Shown here: in pieces, positions 15,642 through 22,745 of the stretch | Position numbering within the stretch: position 1 is the stretch's first letter | Layout: each line of letters opens with the position of its first letter | Origin: CAZZCS01 sp964652645 | Lineage (GTDB): Bacteria > Cloacimonadota > Cloacimonadia > Cloacimonadales > Cloacimonadaceae | Assembly (NCBI GenBank): GCA_964652645.1 | Contig: CAZZCS010000031.1 | Location: forward strand, 1-22,745 | Length of the DNA: 22,745 nucleotides | Reading direction: 5' to 3' | Translations under genes and position numbers: made by a program | The notes under the pieces: model-generated | Seen by the model: the letters and a program-made list of their open reading frames with translations, nothing else | The model's database searches: none | Told to the model about the DNA's origin: nothing

Positions 15642-16268
15642 ATGCAGTATTCCCAGAAAGTTTTAGACCACTTCATGAACCCCAAAAATGTAGGGAAAAT
15701 GGAGAACCCAGACGCCACAGCAACGGAGGGTAGCCCGGCTTGTGGAGACCAGGTAACCGTGTTTTTGAAAGTAAATCCGGAAAACCACGCCATAGACGAC
15801 ATCAGTTTTCTTTCCTATGGTTGTGCTTCCAATATTGCCACAGCTTCAATAATCACCGAGCTTGCCAAAGGGAAAAGTCTGGATGAGGCAAAGAAGATTA
15901 CCTGGCGCGATGCAATGGAAGCTCTTGATGGACTGCCACCTGTAAAAGTGCACTGTTCAGTTCTTGCAGCCGACACTCTCCAGACTGCCATATCAAACTA
16001 CGAGATTGCCCATGGGCTAAAGGAAGTCCCAGACTTTACCAAAGAAACCATCGTTGAAGAACTCAGGAAGATCATCTATCCGAAAGTCGGAGAAGACATA
16101 GTAAGCCTCAAGATGGTTAAGTATGTCGGTTTTACCGATGGTGAAGTACTGATTGATTTGAACATCCCCTCTTTTGATCAATATCGTGATAACGTCGCAG
16201 AAGAAATCAGAGAGCATCTTGAGAAGTATCCCGATGTAAGAGACATCCAGATCAATTTTCCCCAATAG
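15642..16268 (+). CDS. IscU-type Fe-S scaffold fused to a MIP18/DUF59 domain
   Basis: 208 residues, AGGAG five bases before ATG 15642, 13 bases after the NifS-like gene. Residues 1-125 are an IscU/NifU-N domain: YSQKVLDHFMNPKNVG, SPACGDQ (C34, D36), SYGCASNIATAS (C61) and KVHCSVLAADTL (C105), giving all three cluster ligands and the Asp that makes clusters labile. Residues about 134-208 fit a MIP18/DUF59 (SufT, PaaD, Mrp N-terminal) domain: IVEELRKIIYPKVGEDIVSLKMV, then GEVLIDLNIPSFDQY and DVRDIQINF. The usual DPE is YPK and there is no cysteine in this domain. It is not the CxxC domain that normally ends NifU. The fused part may help deliver clusters to target proteins. Confidence 0.88.
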   Translation: MQYSQKVLDHFMNPKNVGKMENPDATATEGSPACGDQVTVFLKVNPENHAIDDISFLSYGCASNIATASIITELAKGKSLDEAKKITWRDAMEALDGLPPVKVHCSVLAADTLQTAISNYEIAHGLKEVPDFTKETIVEELRKIIYPKVGEDIVSLKMVKYVGFTDGEVLIDLNIPSFDQYRDNVAEEIREHLEKYPDVRDIQINFPQ

Positions 16269-16292
16269 ATCAGGCATTCCTTCACCGAATAC

Positions 16293-16382
16293 TTTATCTC
16301 GTTTTCCTCTCATGTTCGCCTCGAGATGGTCTCGAGTACTCGAGGCGATCTCGAGGGGAACACTAGACAAACACGAGATAAA
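16293..16382. repeat. Large nested palindrome with four CTCGAG copies
   Basis: Three nested inverted repeats share one axis near 16337/16338. The outer arms TTTATCTCGT (16293-16302) and ACGAGATAAA (16373-16382) are perfect. The middle arms (14 bp, 16315-16328 and 16349-16362, GTTCGCCTCGAGAT type) differ by one base. The core CTCGAGTACTCGAG (16331-16344) is a perfect palindrome. It could form a hairpin or cruciform of about 90 bases. No T-run follows, so it is not a simple terminator, although it begins 24 bases after the nifU-like stop. It might be an mRNA-stabilising or REP-like element. Confidence 0.85.
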
Positions 16383-16508
16383 CCATCCTGCAAGAGCCTG
16401 CATGTAAACGATCTGCTTGACAGTGATAAGGTATCGCAGGAAGTTTGTCCGGATTGCGACGGTGAGCTTTACTAATATTACATCCATCCAGCAATCTGGG
16501 AGACAAAC

Positions 16509-17153
16509 ATGAAGAACAGGTTACTAATTGCGACACTACTAATTGGTCTGATGATCATCCTTTCGGGCTGTGAATCCGGAGGAGATTTTCAGGTTATCAA
16601 TCGGACATCTCATAACGTATATGTTACTTTGGAAGGGAAAGAAACTGTTGTTATCCCCGGTTCAGATGTCGAGGGCGAGATTTATAGTACTCACACTTTC
16701 GAGATCGACACAGACACTCAGAGCTTTTTAACTGGAGTAGTGAAGGAACGCATTCAAGCATTGATCCTGGGCGAAACATTTAGTATGTACAATCGTGACA
16801 CCCAGGCTTTTACGGATTCTACTACCCTAACCATAAAAGCAGGTAAGAGTCTAAAGGCATACATCAGTCCCAATAGGGCAAGTATCAAGATTGTAAATAA
16901 CAGCACGAGAGATGTACGTATGGCTGAGGTTTACAAACACAACTTTACCTCAGATCTCAAAATTGGACATATGGAGGACATTCTTCAGAATACTGAACGT
17001 TTCCTGAGAGTCGATTATGCAACCCCTAGCAATAGTTTCTACTACTACGTAATCATCACCATGGAGGATGGAGAACAGTATACTTGGGGAAATGCACAGA
17101 ACATTTTGACACTGGACGAGCAATTTCTGATAGAGATTGAGGATCCAGCTTGA
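16509..17153 (+). CDS. Lipoprotein of unknown function
   Basis: 214 residues, GGGAG six bases before ATG 16509. The signal peptide ends in a good lipobox, LSGC (C21), so it is a membrane-anchored lipoprotein. The mature part is rich in beta strand and Thr, with two similar-looking segments opening FQVINRTSHNVYVTLEG and IKIVNNSTRDVRMAEVYKHN, suggesting two related beta domains of about 90 residues. I do not recognise the family. Its stop is overlapped by the radical SAM gene, so the two are co-translated. Confidence 0.75.
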   Translation: MKNRLLIATLLIGLMIILSGCESGGDFQVINRTSHNVYVTLEGKETVVIPGSDVEGEIYSTHTFEIDTDTQSFLTGVVKERIQALILGETFSMYNRDTQAFTDSTTLTIKAGKSLKAYISPNRASIKIVNNSTRDVRMAEVYKHNFTSDLKIGHMEDILQNTERFLRVDYATPSNSFYYYVIITMEDGEQYTWGNAQNILTLDEQFLIEIEDPA

Positions 17154-18154
17154 TTGAACCTGCACTCGTAAGAGCTTTTACGCACCATAAAAGGCTTGAA
17201 CACGCTATTGGATCGTATCTGAACTATAGATCTTCTATCCTGAAGAAGAAGCCGATTGTAAAGTACTTTCCTCCAGCTCTGATGATAGAGCCATCCAACC
17301 TCTGCAACCTGAAGTGTCCCTTGTGCCCTTCAGGAAACGGAACCCTGAAACGTCAAAAAGGCATGATGCCCATGGAGCGCTTTCAAAGTATTGTCGATCA
17401 GATTCAGTCCAGAATTGGGATGCTTATACTTTGGAACCAGGGTGAGCCATTTTTAAACAAATCCTTTTATGACATGATTGAGTATGCTACGAAGTACAAA
17501 CTATACACCATGACCTCCACCAATGCCAGCCTGGATCTGGATGTTGAACGCATAGTCAGCAGTGGCCTGGGAAAAGTGATTGTGTCTATGGATGGGATAG
17601 CTTCCGAGACCTACAATAGCTATCGCGTCAATGGAAACTACGAGCTCGTTTTGAACAATCTCAAACAGCTTGTAAAACAGAAAAAACTCAGACGAAGCAG
17701 ATCTCCATACATAGTATGGCAGTTCATCATCATGAGCCATAATGAACATGAGATTGATACGGTTAAACGTCTGGCAAAGGAAATCGGAGTCGATAAATTG
17801 GAGTTTAAGACTGCTCAGATCTATGAGGACTCCGATGCTACATTCCTTCCATCAAACTCGGATTACAGTAGATACAAAAAGGGAAATGATAGTATCGAGC
17901 TCAAGACAGAGATCCTGAATCGCTGTAGAAGATTGTGGACTCAGCCTGTAATAAACTGGGATGGTGAGATGAGCATCTGTTGCTACGATAAGGATGTCAG
18001 TATCCCAATCGGCAATATTGATCATAACAGCTTTGCTGATCTTTGGTTTGGCGCAAGGATGAACCACATGCGGAAGGCAGTCCTGAGTAACAGACAAGGC
18101 TTTGAGATTTGCAGGAACTGTGGGGAAGGAATCGTCCAGAAGTTGAAAGTATAG
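17150..18154 (+). CDS. Radical SAM/SPASM domain protein
   Basis: 334 residues. The start is TTG 17150, overlapping the lipoprotein stop TGA, with GAGG at 17139-17142; no ATG lies near. The SAM-binding cluster motif is CNLKCPLC (C52, C56, C59), followed by WNQGEPFLN, which corresponds to the GGEP motif, and VIVSMDGI. The C-terminal SPASM region has C259, ICC (C277, C278), GNI and CRNC (C321, C324), enough for one auxiliary [4Fe-4S] cluster. Family members modify peptides, proteins or small molecules; the substrate is unknown. No short precursor-peptide gene is seen nearby. Pairing with a lipoprotein is unusual and may or may not be functional. A hairpin follows the stop. Confidence 0.87.
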   Translation: MIEPALVRAFTHHKRLEHAIGSYLNYRSSILKKKPIVKYFPPALMIEPSNLCNLKCPLCPSGNGTLKRQKGMMPMERFQSIVDQIQSRIGMLILWNQGEPFLNKSFYDMIEYATKYKLYTMTSTNASLDLDVERIVSSGLGKVIVSMDGIASETYNSYRVNGNYELVLNNLKQLVKQKKLRRSRSPYIVWQFIIMSHNEHEIDTVKRLAKEIGVDKLEFKTAQIYEDSDATFLPSNSDYSRYKKGNDSIELKTEILNRCRRLWTQPVINWDGEMSICCYDKDVSIPIGNIDHNSFADLWFGARMNHMRKAVLSNRQGFEICRNCGEGIVQKLKV

Positions 18155-18174
18155 TCGTTTCGCATGAAGACAAT

Positions 18175-18208
18175 TGAGGGCCAGAAATCCTATGATATCT
18201 GGCCCTCA
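18175..18208. terminator. Bidirectional hairpin between convergent genes
   Basis: TGAGGGCCAGA (18175-18185) pairs perfectly with TCTGGCCCTCA (18198-18208), an 11-bp GC-rich stem with a 12-base loop. It sits 20 bases after the radical SAM stop and 28 bases beyond the end of the minus-strand LruC gene. Neither side has a long T-run, but position and strength favour termination in both directions. Confidence 0.6.
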
Positions 18209-18236
18209 TGATTAGTGTTTATATGGCTTATATGCT

Positions 18237-19472
18237 TTACTTTGTATATAGATAATCCAAATCAACCTGGCTGCTCGGGGTAAGGTTGTACCATCCCGGA
18301 TAGGCTGTACCACCACTTTCAGCCCAAGGTTTCAGAGCTAGATATCCCGCGGTTACCTGTTGTCTCTCAATGGGATAAGACCAGCTGATCGGAATATTTA
18401 TCGCCCACGGGAGGTTGTTGGCGGTTTTGTAATATCTGCCAGTAACTGGATCGCTGGTATCATCACCTGTTCCGAAATATGCAGGGTTTACGTCTGCTGT
18501 GGGCGGCATATCTGCCAGGTGAACTTCTTTACCAAGCTGACCTCCCACCAGGAGAAATGGGTTAAAGGGAGCAAGATATGGAAGCGATGCCAGACTTACA
18601 GGATTACTAAGAGTCATAGTAAAGGAAATCTCTACATCCGGATATCTGGGTTGATCCATTTGTGTGTTCCAAAACACTCCACTGCTTGTGTTGATTCCAA
18701 AATCTGACGTATTCTGGATTAAGCGTAGTACAGTCCGATCCCCGGAAGCATAACGTTCCATATCATACGCAGCTCCCTGAGCAAAACCGGCATGCACCTC
18801 AACATTTGAGTTTGGAAAGGGAAATTCTATGGCAAAGCCGTTATTTAAGGAAGCACCGACAGCCCGCAGTCTGAACATGGCATTGATATCCTTGATTGAA
18901 TTACTGGCATCAATGACAAGATGAAAATTGTAGTCGATAACCATGTCATTGAGATCAAAGTCGCCTTTGTCTGGCCATAGATCTTCAAACGCTAGGGTAC
19001 CCCACACATTCTCACCAGGAGTATAAACGTCAAAGGCTCGATCAGCGTCATTGGGGTAGTCATCATCGTTATTAATCACGCCGTCATCGTCATCATCGTG
19101 AAATGGAATTGATAAGGCCGCTGTTGCTGTGGCATATCCGGCTGGACTCCCACCCGGAGTCCGGAGTTTCCAAACCAACGCGCCATCACCAGGCCAGGAC
19201 ACTATCGAAGTATTTACGTGTCTTCCCGGCAGAAATTCTGTTGGCAGGAGATTATTATGCTGTGAATGAGAGACAAAACCATTGTTGGTTCCGGTTGCAA
19301 TAGTAACTGCGAAATTGTTTGGATTGTAATAGCCGAAATATGCTGTGTACATCTCAGTGTCATAGTTATATTTTACCGACTCTACGACATTGTGAATCTG
19401 AGAAACTGCAGCCAAGCTACCTAGAATCAGACAAAAACTGGCCAGAAGAAGGATTTTGAATTTGAAACTCAT
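18237..19472 (-). CDS. Secreted LruC-domain protein
   Basis: 411 residues from the ATG at 19472, with GAGGAGG upstream. A signal peptide spans about 1-22 (ILLLASFCLILGSLAA). An N-terminal beta domain (about 25-120) precedes an acidic, calcium-loop-like stretch DDDDDGVINNDDDYPNDADR (126-145), similar to thrombospondin type 3 repeats. The LruC domain (about 150-405) opens with WGTLAFEDLWPDKGDFDLND, the hallmark of this domain known from Leptospira and Bacteroidota surface proteins. The protein is exported; its role is unknown, perhaps calcium-dependent surface binding. No C-terminal sorting tag such as a type IX signal is evident. It lies ten bases downstream of a lipoprotein gene, probably one transcript. 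Confidence 0.85.
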   Translation of the reverse strand: MSFKFKILLLASFCLILGSLAAVSQIHNVVESVKYNYDTEMYTAYFGYYNPNNFAVTIATGTNNGFVSHSQHNNLLPTEFLPGRHVNTSIVSWPGDGALVWKLRTPGGSPAGYATATAALSIPFHDDDDDGVINNDDDYPNDADRAFDVYTPGENVWGTLAFEDLWPDKGDFDLNDMVIDYNFHLVIDASNSIKDINAMFRLRAVGASLNNGFAIEFPFPNSNVEVHAGFAQGAAYDMERYASGDRTVLRLIQNTSDFGINTSSGVFWNTQMDQPRYPDVEISFTMTLSNPVSLASLPYLAPFNPFLLVGGQLGKEVHLADMPPTADVNPAYFGTGDDTSDPVTGRYYKTANNLPWAINIPISWSYPIERQQVTAGYLALKPWAESGGTAYPGWYNLTPSSQVDLDYLYTK

Positions 19473-19482
19473 GCGATCCTCC

Positions 19483-19845
19483 TCAATCTACTGGTAAAAA
19501 CGAATGTTCAATATATGATGCAGATCCAACAGGTTTGATGGTTTCCACTTCACCATAGACTATTCTGACCTGCTTTACTGTATACGGCAAGGTCAGCTTA
19601 CTATGAAGGCCATTTATAGGATCTACCAATCCACGCAATAAGAGGTTTCCCTCTATGTCGTAGATCCTAACCGTTTGTTTATAAAGCCCTGTTACAAATA
19701 CATCTGTCGGCCGTACTGTCTCGAAATTGAAACCATCAGGCACATTTATACTATTGATATCTACTCTTGTTAGCTTGTTTGAATCTGTAGTACATGCTGA
19801 TCCAATAAGCATTAGCAAGAGTAAAGCAAAAAAGGCATATCTCAT
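19483..19845 (-). CDS. Small lipoprotein paired with the LruC gene
   Basis: 120 residues from the second of two adjacent ATG codons (19845), which lies six bases from the GGAG core of AAGGAGT; the first (19848) is only three away. The signal peptide MRYAFFALLLLMLIGSAC ends in a slightly atypical lipobox (GSAC). The mature part has short beta-like segments (VRIYDIEGNLLLRGLVDP, VKQVRIVYGEVET) but no family I recognise. It resembles small companion lipoproteins found before LruC genes, so a shared surface function is an inference. It is the first gene of the pair. Confidence 0.75.
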   Translation of the reverse strand: MRYAFFALLLLMLIGSACTTDSNKLTRVDINSINVPDGFNFETVRPTDVFVTGLYKQTVRIYDIEGNLLLRGLVDPINGLHSKLTLPYTVKQVRIVYGEVETIKPVGSASYIEHSFLPVD

Positions 19846-20009
19846 CATTGACTCCTTCTCAAGGTACTCTCTTTACATTTTAATGAGTATTAGCACAAAA
19901 CCAAGTTAAAAAATTCATAGCAGTATGGGCTCTTCAGCTAGTCTGAGTTTGTTGTTGACAAATCTAGCGCGTCTGAGATTCTACCAAAAATTGAAAGTCA
20001 GGAGCAGAA

Positions 20010-20636
20010 GTGAAAACAACTAAATACCTTATCTTATTGCTCGTAATCCTATCCACAGCCATGTTATTCGCAGAAGACATTGAGGATCATGAGCTTAAAA
20101 AAGCCCTGGGCCTTCATTTCGGTACAGCCTCTGGCAACGGATATTCATACAGATTGATGTTCGGGGATAAATCGGAGCATAGTCTGCAGTTTGTATTTGG
20201 AGCCATGACAACTGGCGATAACGATGTGGATTTTGATGAAAGAGTTTATATCTACGACACTAGTGCTGAGAATGAAAAAACTCTGAAAGGAAGGAAGACA
20301 AGCTCAAGCATCGGGATTACCTATATGAACACTCTGGTAAAAACTGGATATACCAGGTTTTACTTTTTGTGGGGTGGATCATACCTGTATTCTCGACGAA
20401 ACGAATTTACTCAAAAATACTTAAAGGATGGCTCTTCCTACTATTACAATGCATCCGGAGATCCAGTGAAGGTGAAGAAAAATAAAGACAGATGGACACT
20501 GGGAGTAGGGCCAGGATTCGAGCTATTCGCAGACAAGAACCTGAGAGTATCCCTTGAGATACCAATCACGATAAACAACAAGAGCGAAGTCGTACCGTAT
20601 ATTCCCCAAATCGGAGTTTATTACTACTTCGATTGA
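20010..20636 (+). CDS. Probable outer-membrane beta-barrel protein
   Basis: 208 residues from GTG 20010, with AGGAG five bases upstream. A signal peptide covers about 1-22 (LILLLVILSTAMLFA, then ED). The mature part alternates hydrophobic and polar residues with many Tyr and Phe (SYRLMFGDKSEHSLQFVFGA, TRFYFLWGGSYLYSRR, RWTLGVGPGFELFADK, RVSLEIPITINN) and ends VYYYFD, close to the aromatic C-terminal signature of barrels. An eight-strand barrel is likely. A TTGACA at 19955-19960 is a possible -35 but has only a weak -10 (GATTCT). The gene is convergent with yjbQ and separated by a hairpin. Function unknown. Confidence 0.75.
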   Translation: MKTTKYLILLLVILSTAMLFAEDIEDHELKKALGLHFGTASGNGYSYRLMFGDKSEHSLQFVFGAMTTGDNDVDFDERVYIYDTSAENEKTLKGRKTSSSIGITYMNTLVKTGYTRFYFLWGGSYLYSRRNEFTQKYLKDGSSYYYNASGDPVKVKKNKDRWTLGVGPGFELFADKNLRVSLEIPITINNKSEVVPYIPQIGVYYYFD

Positions 20637-20651
20637 TAGCATGACATAAGA

Positions 20652-20676
20652 AGAGCACGACATTACGTCGTGCTCT
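20652..20676. terminator. Bidirectional hairpin between barrel gene and yjbQ
   Basis: AGAGCACGAC (20652-20661) and GTCGTGCTCT (20667-20676) form a perfect 10-bp stem with an ATTAC loop, in the 44-base gap between two convergent genes. T-rich sequence flanks both sides (ATCTCTACT, and TTCTTAT on the minus strand). Confidence 0.65.
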
Positions 20677-20680
20677 ATCT

Positions 20681-21097
20681 CTACTCACCAATAATCTTTA
20701 CTAGAACACGCTTGCGACGCCTGCCGTCATACTCACCGTAAAAGATCTGTTCCCAGGGACCAAAATCTAGTTTTCCATCAGATACAGCAATGACCACTTC
20801 GCGTCCCATAACCTGTCTCTTCAGATGGGCATCAGCATTATCCTCAAAGCCGTTGTGTTTATATTGTGAATGGGGCTTTTCAGGAGCCAGTCTCTCTAAC
20901 CACAGCTCAAAATCTTGATGCAGACCATGCTCATCATCGTTGATAAAGATCGAGGATGTAATATGCATTGCATTTACTAAGCACAGTCCTTCTCTGACTC
21001 CACTCTCTTTGAGGCATTCATTGATCGAAGAAGTGATATTTAGATACTCTCTTCGCTTGGATGTGTTAAACCAGAGCTCTTTCCGGTAACTCTTCAT
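20681..21097 (-). CDS. yjbQ: YjbQ/UPF0047 family protein
   Basis: 138 residues, normal for the family. Conserved points: NAMHITSSIFINDDE, HNGFEDNADAHLKRQVMG with the metal-site His and Asp residues, and DFGPWEQIFYGEYDGRRRKRVLV at the C-terminus. E. coli YjbQ forms a small trimer with weak thiamin-phosphate synthase activity; the physiological role is unclear. Its start overlaps the stop of the phosphatase gene by four bases (21094-21097), so the two are coupled. Confidence 0.9.
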   Translation of the reverse strand: MKSYRKELWFNTSKRREYLNITSSINECLKESGVREGLCLVNAMHITSSIFINDDEHGLHQDFELWLERLAPEKPHSQYKHNGFEDNADAHLKRQVMGREVVIAVSDGKLDFGPWEQIFYGEYDGRRRKRVLVKIIGE

Positions 21098-21798
21098 ATA
21101 CAGGAAGGAATAGTCTCAAGGAATGTTGCAATCTGCGTGGCATTATCAAAGACCATGTCTGCCCCAGCAGCTTCCAATGCTTCCTTTCCACAATATCCCC
21201 AGGCAGCTCCTACGGCTATCATCCCAGCGTTTTTTGCAGTTTCAATATCAACTGGCATATCACCCACAAACAAAATCTCATTTGGTTGTGCTTTGAGCCT
21301 AGCTGCAAGTTCGAGTGCGACTGTAGGATCTGGCTTCAGAGGTTTATCTTTCTGCTCTCCACTGTAAATCGCAAAAGGATTTTTGTGGTAGTTGATAAGA
21401 GCACCCCTAAAGTAGTAACGAATCATCTGCTTGGTATAAAAATGTGGTTTATTGGATAATATTGCAGGCTTAACTCTACGGGACATACATAGCTTCAGAA
21501 GATAAAGGATGCCGGGATAAACATTCGTGTTGTCACGCCAATTGATATCATAGTACTTCCAAAACAGCTGTTTGGCCTGTTCCTTGATCTTCTTGGTTTG
21601 TTGGTTGGCGGGGAGGGATTTCTGCACTAGCTCATCAAGACCGCTACCGATAAAACATTGATAGTCTTCAATCTTGTGCTCTGGATACTTCAATATCGAC
21701 AGAGCCTTATTCATAGAATTGGCAATATCCGTCAGGGTGTCCAGGAGGGTACCATCCAAATCAAAGATGATAGCCTTTACTTTTGGAGTTTCTTTCAT
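21094..21798 (-). CDS. HAD family hydrolase, phosphoglycolate phosphatase-like
   Basis: 234 residues from the ATG at 21798 with AAGGAAG upstream. HAD motifs: IIFDLDGTLLDT (catalytic D13, D15), AILSNKP (motif II Ser), DKPLKPDP (motif III Lys) and VGDMPVDIETAKNAG (motif IV acids). The helical cap in between is of the Gph/PGMB subfamily. It would dephosphorylate a small phosphorylated metabolite, possibly 2-phosphoglycolate from DNA repair; substrate cannot be set from sequence. It is middle in the mscS-gph-yjbQ run: mscS ends 11 bases upstream, and yjbQ overlaps it by four bases. Confidence 0.88.
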   Translation of the reverse strand: MKETPKVKAIIFDLDGTLLDTLTDIANSMNKALSILKYPEHKIEDYQCFIGSGLDELVQKSLPANQQTKKIKEQAKQLFWKYYDINWRDNTNVYPGILYLLKLCMSRRVKPAILSNKPHFYTKQMIRYYFRGALINYHKNPFAIYSGEQKDKPLKPDPTVALELAARLKAQPNEILFVGDMPVDIETAKNAGMIAVGAAWGYCGKEALEAAGADMVFDNATQIATFLETIPSCI

Positions 21799-21809
21799 TT
21801 CATACTTCC

Positions 21810-22655
21810 TTAATCTATGTTGTTAATTTTGATGGGTTCTGATTCACTTCCTGCATACAGGGATATGTGTGGGAATGGTATCTCAATGTTCTCTGCATCA
21901 AAACGCTCTTTGATATCTATCATCAGTGCGGTTTTCAGCGCAACAAACTCTGTTGTATTGGCCCATACTCCAAACATAATATTGATCCCGGAATCGGCAA
22001 ATTCCGTGACTTGGACTACTGGAGCGGGATCTTTTAGTGCAAGCTCCTGTTTATCTGCCAAATCTAAAAGGACTTCTCTTACCCTACGTAAATCTTCCTT
22101 GTAAGCCACAGATACTTCGATATTTACTCTACGAACAGGATACTTTGTGATGTTTATCACATCAGCCTTGATCATTGTTTCATTGGGAATTCTGACAAAC
22201 CGATTGTCAAAAGTGTTGATTTTCACTGAGAGAAGATCGATAGTGGCTATTGTGCCAATTGTACCGCCCACTTGAACTATATCACCAATCATAAACGGTC
22301 TCTCGGAAATCAAAAATATACCACTGATGATATTGGAAACACTCGTCTGGGAAGCGAAGCCAATGGCCAAGCCAAAAACGCCAGCAGCGCCCAGTAACGC
22401 ACTCAGATTGAACCCAAACTCGTTCATTACAGAAACAAACAGAATTAATACTCCGACATAGTAAACAGCTCTTTGTATCAGCTGTTCCGCCTGTAATGAT
22501 AGTTTATCATGAATAAGACGAATGGTGATTTTCCTAAGTAATCTCAGGAGTGGAAAACCAATCCCAATAATCAATACTACTCTTACCACAAGAGCTATGC
22601 GTTCAGGAGTAACAAACTGATTGAACAAATCACTAAATCCACTTATACAAATCAT
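21810..22655 (-). CDS. mscS: Small-conductance mechanosensitive channel, MscS type
   Basis: 281 residues from the ATG at 22655, AGGAG five bases upstream; close to the 286 of E. coli MscS. Three N-terminal membrane segments are visible (about 18-40, 63-82, 88-115), the third being the Gly/Ala-rich pore helix LGAAGVFGLAIGFASQTSVSN. The beta domain follows, with RPFMIGDIVQVGG and NETMIKADVINITKYP, and then the C-terminal alpha/beta domain. It opens on membrane tension to release solutes in osmotic downshock. It leads the minus-strand run with gph and yjbQ and has a near-consensus promoter. Confidence 0.93.
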   Translation of the reverse strand: MICISGFSDLFNQFVTPERIALVVRVVLIIGIGFPLLRLLRKITIRLIHDKLSLQAEQLIQRAVYYVGVLILFVSVMNEFGFNLSALLGAAGVFGLAIGFASQTSVSNIISGIFLISERPFMIGDIVQVGGTIGTIATIDLLSVKINTFDNRFVRIPNETMIKADVINITKYPVRRVNIEVSVAYKEDLRRVREVLLDLADKQELALKDPAPVVQVTEFADSGINIMFGVWANTTEFVALKTALMIDIKERFDAENIEIPFPHISLYAGSESEPIKINNID

Positions 22656-22680
22656 ATCATCTCCTAATATCTTGATTCCG

Positions 22681-22708
22681 TTTATACTAATTCAGTATTT
22701 TCTGTCAA
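22681..22708 (-). promoter_or_regulatory. Sigma-70 promoter for mscS-gph-yjbQ
   Basis: On the minus strand a perfect TTGACA (22708-22703) and TATAAA (22686-22681) are spaced by 16 bp, about 26 bases before the mscS start. It is the strongest promoter match in the window. Confidence 0.75.
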
Positions 22709-22745
22709 GTATTAAAGTAATTCTTTCGAGAAATCTTTAGTATAC

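Noticed and set aside
16017..16487. A 156-codon minus-strand open frame
   Set aside because: It is antisense to the MIP18 part of the scaffold gene and crosses the nested palindrome; no start signal or motif.

Overview
The window is from a moderately AT-rich, Gram-negative genome. It carries lipoproteins with clear lipoboxes, an outer-membrane barrel candidate, MurJ and an MscS channel. The mix of Bacteroidota-like families (a LruC-domain secreted protein, a coiled-coil inner-membrane protein, a short NFACT protein) with anaerobe-type Fe-S assembly genes suggests the FCB group, and I would guess Candidatus Cloacimonadota. This is inference from gene content; there is no rRNA or marker phylogeny here.

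Layout. (1) 1-2238 is a phage morphogenesis fragment in Mu-like order: the end of a probable portal gene, an intrinsic terminator, a 42-residue zinc-ribbon protein, a gpF/SPP1-gp7-like minor head protein and a gpG/HK97-gp10-like protein. The head gene contains two 7-bp tandem repeat arrays. The module stops abruptly. (2) 2239-2832 has no credible gene but holds 21-bp tandem repeats, a 13-bp inverted repeat and a symmetric 11-bp-periodic palindromic array. This is the probable prophage edge. (3) 2833-3705 (minus) is a coiled-coil membrane protein with a UUCG terminator. (4) 3789-11204 (plus) is a tightly packed housekeeping run: NFACT/RqcH-like, recO, a GNAT acetyltransferase, holB, murJ and uvrC. 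(5) 11256-13900 (minus) holds thioredoxin, an orphan sugar-type binding lipoprotein and an orphan ABC ATPase. (6) 14016-16268 (plus) is an Fe-S style operon: an Rrf2/IscR-like regulator with a self-overlapping operator, a divergent NifS-like enzyme, and an IscU domain fused to a MIP18/DUF59 domain. (7) 16293-16382 is a large nested palindrome, followed by a lipoprotein overlapping a radical SAM/SPASM gene. (8) 18237-22655 holds a lipoprotein-LruC pair (minus), a barrel protein (plus), and yjbQ, gph and mscS (minus).

How genes work together. The Rrf2-NifS-IscU/MIP18 genes look like one self-regulated cluster-assembly unit. Its NifS lacks several residues normally conserved in cysteine desulfurases and its scaffold is a fusion, so this is the best candidate for an undescribed variant system. 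RqcH-like protein, RecO, HolB and UvrC link translation rescue, repair and replication in one transcript with MurJ. The repeat-rich intergenic elements at 2617-2699 and 16293-16382 are the main non-coding structures that genes do not explain. I saw no tRNA, rRNA, CRISPR array or intact insertion sequence.
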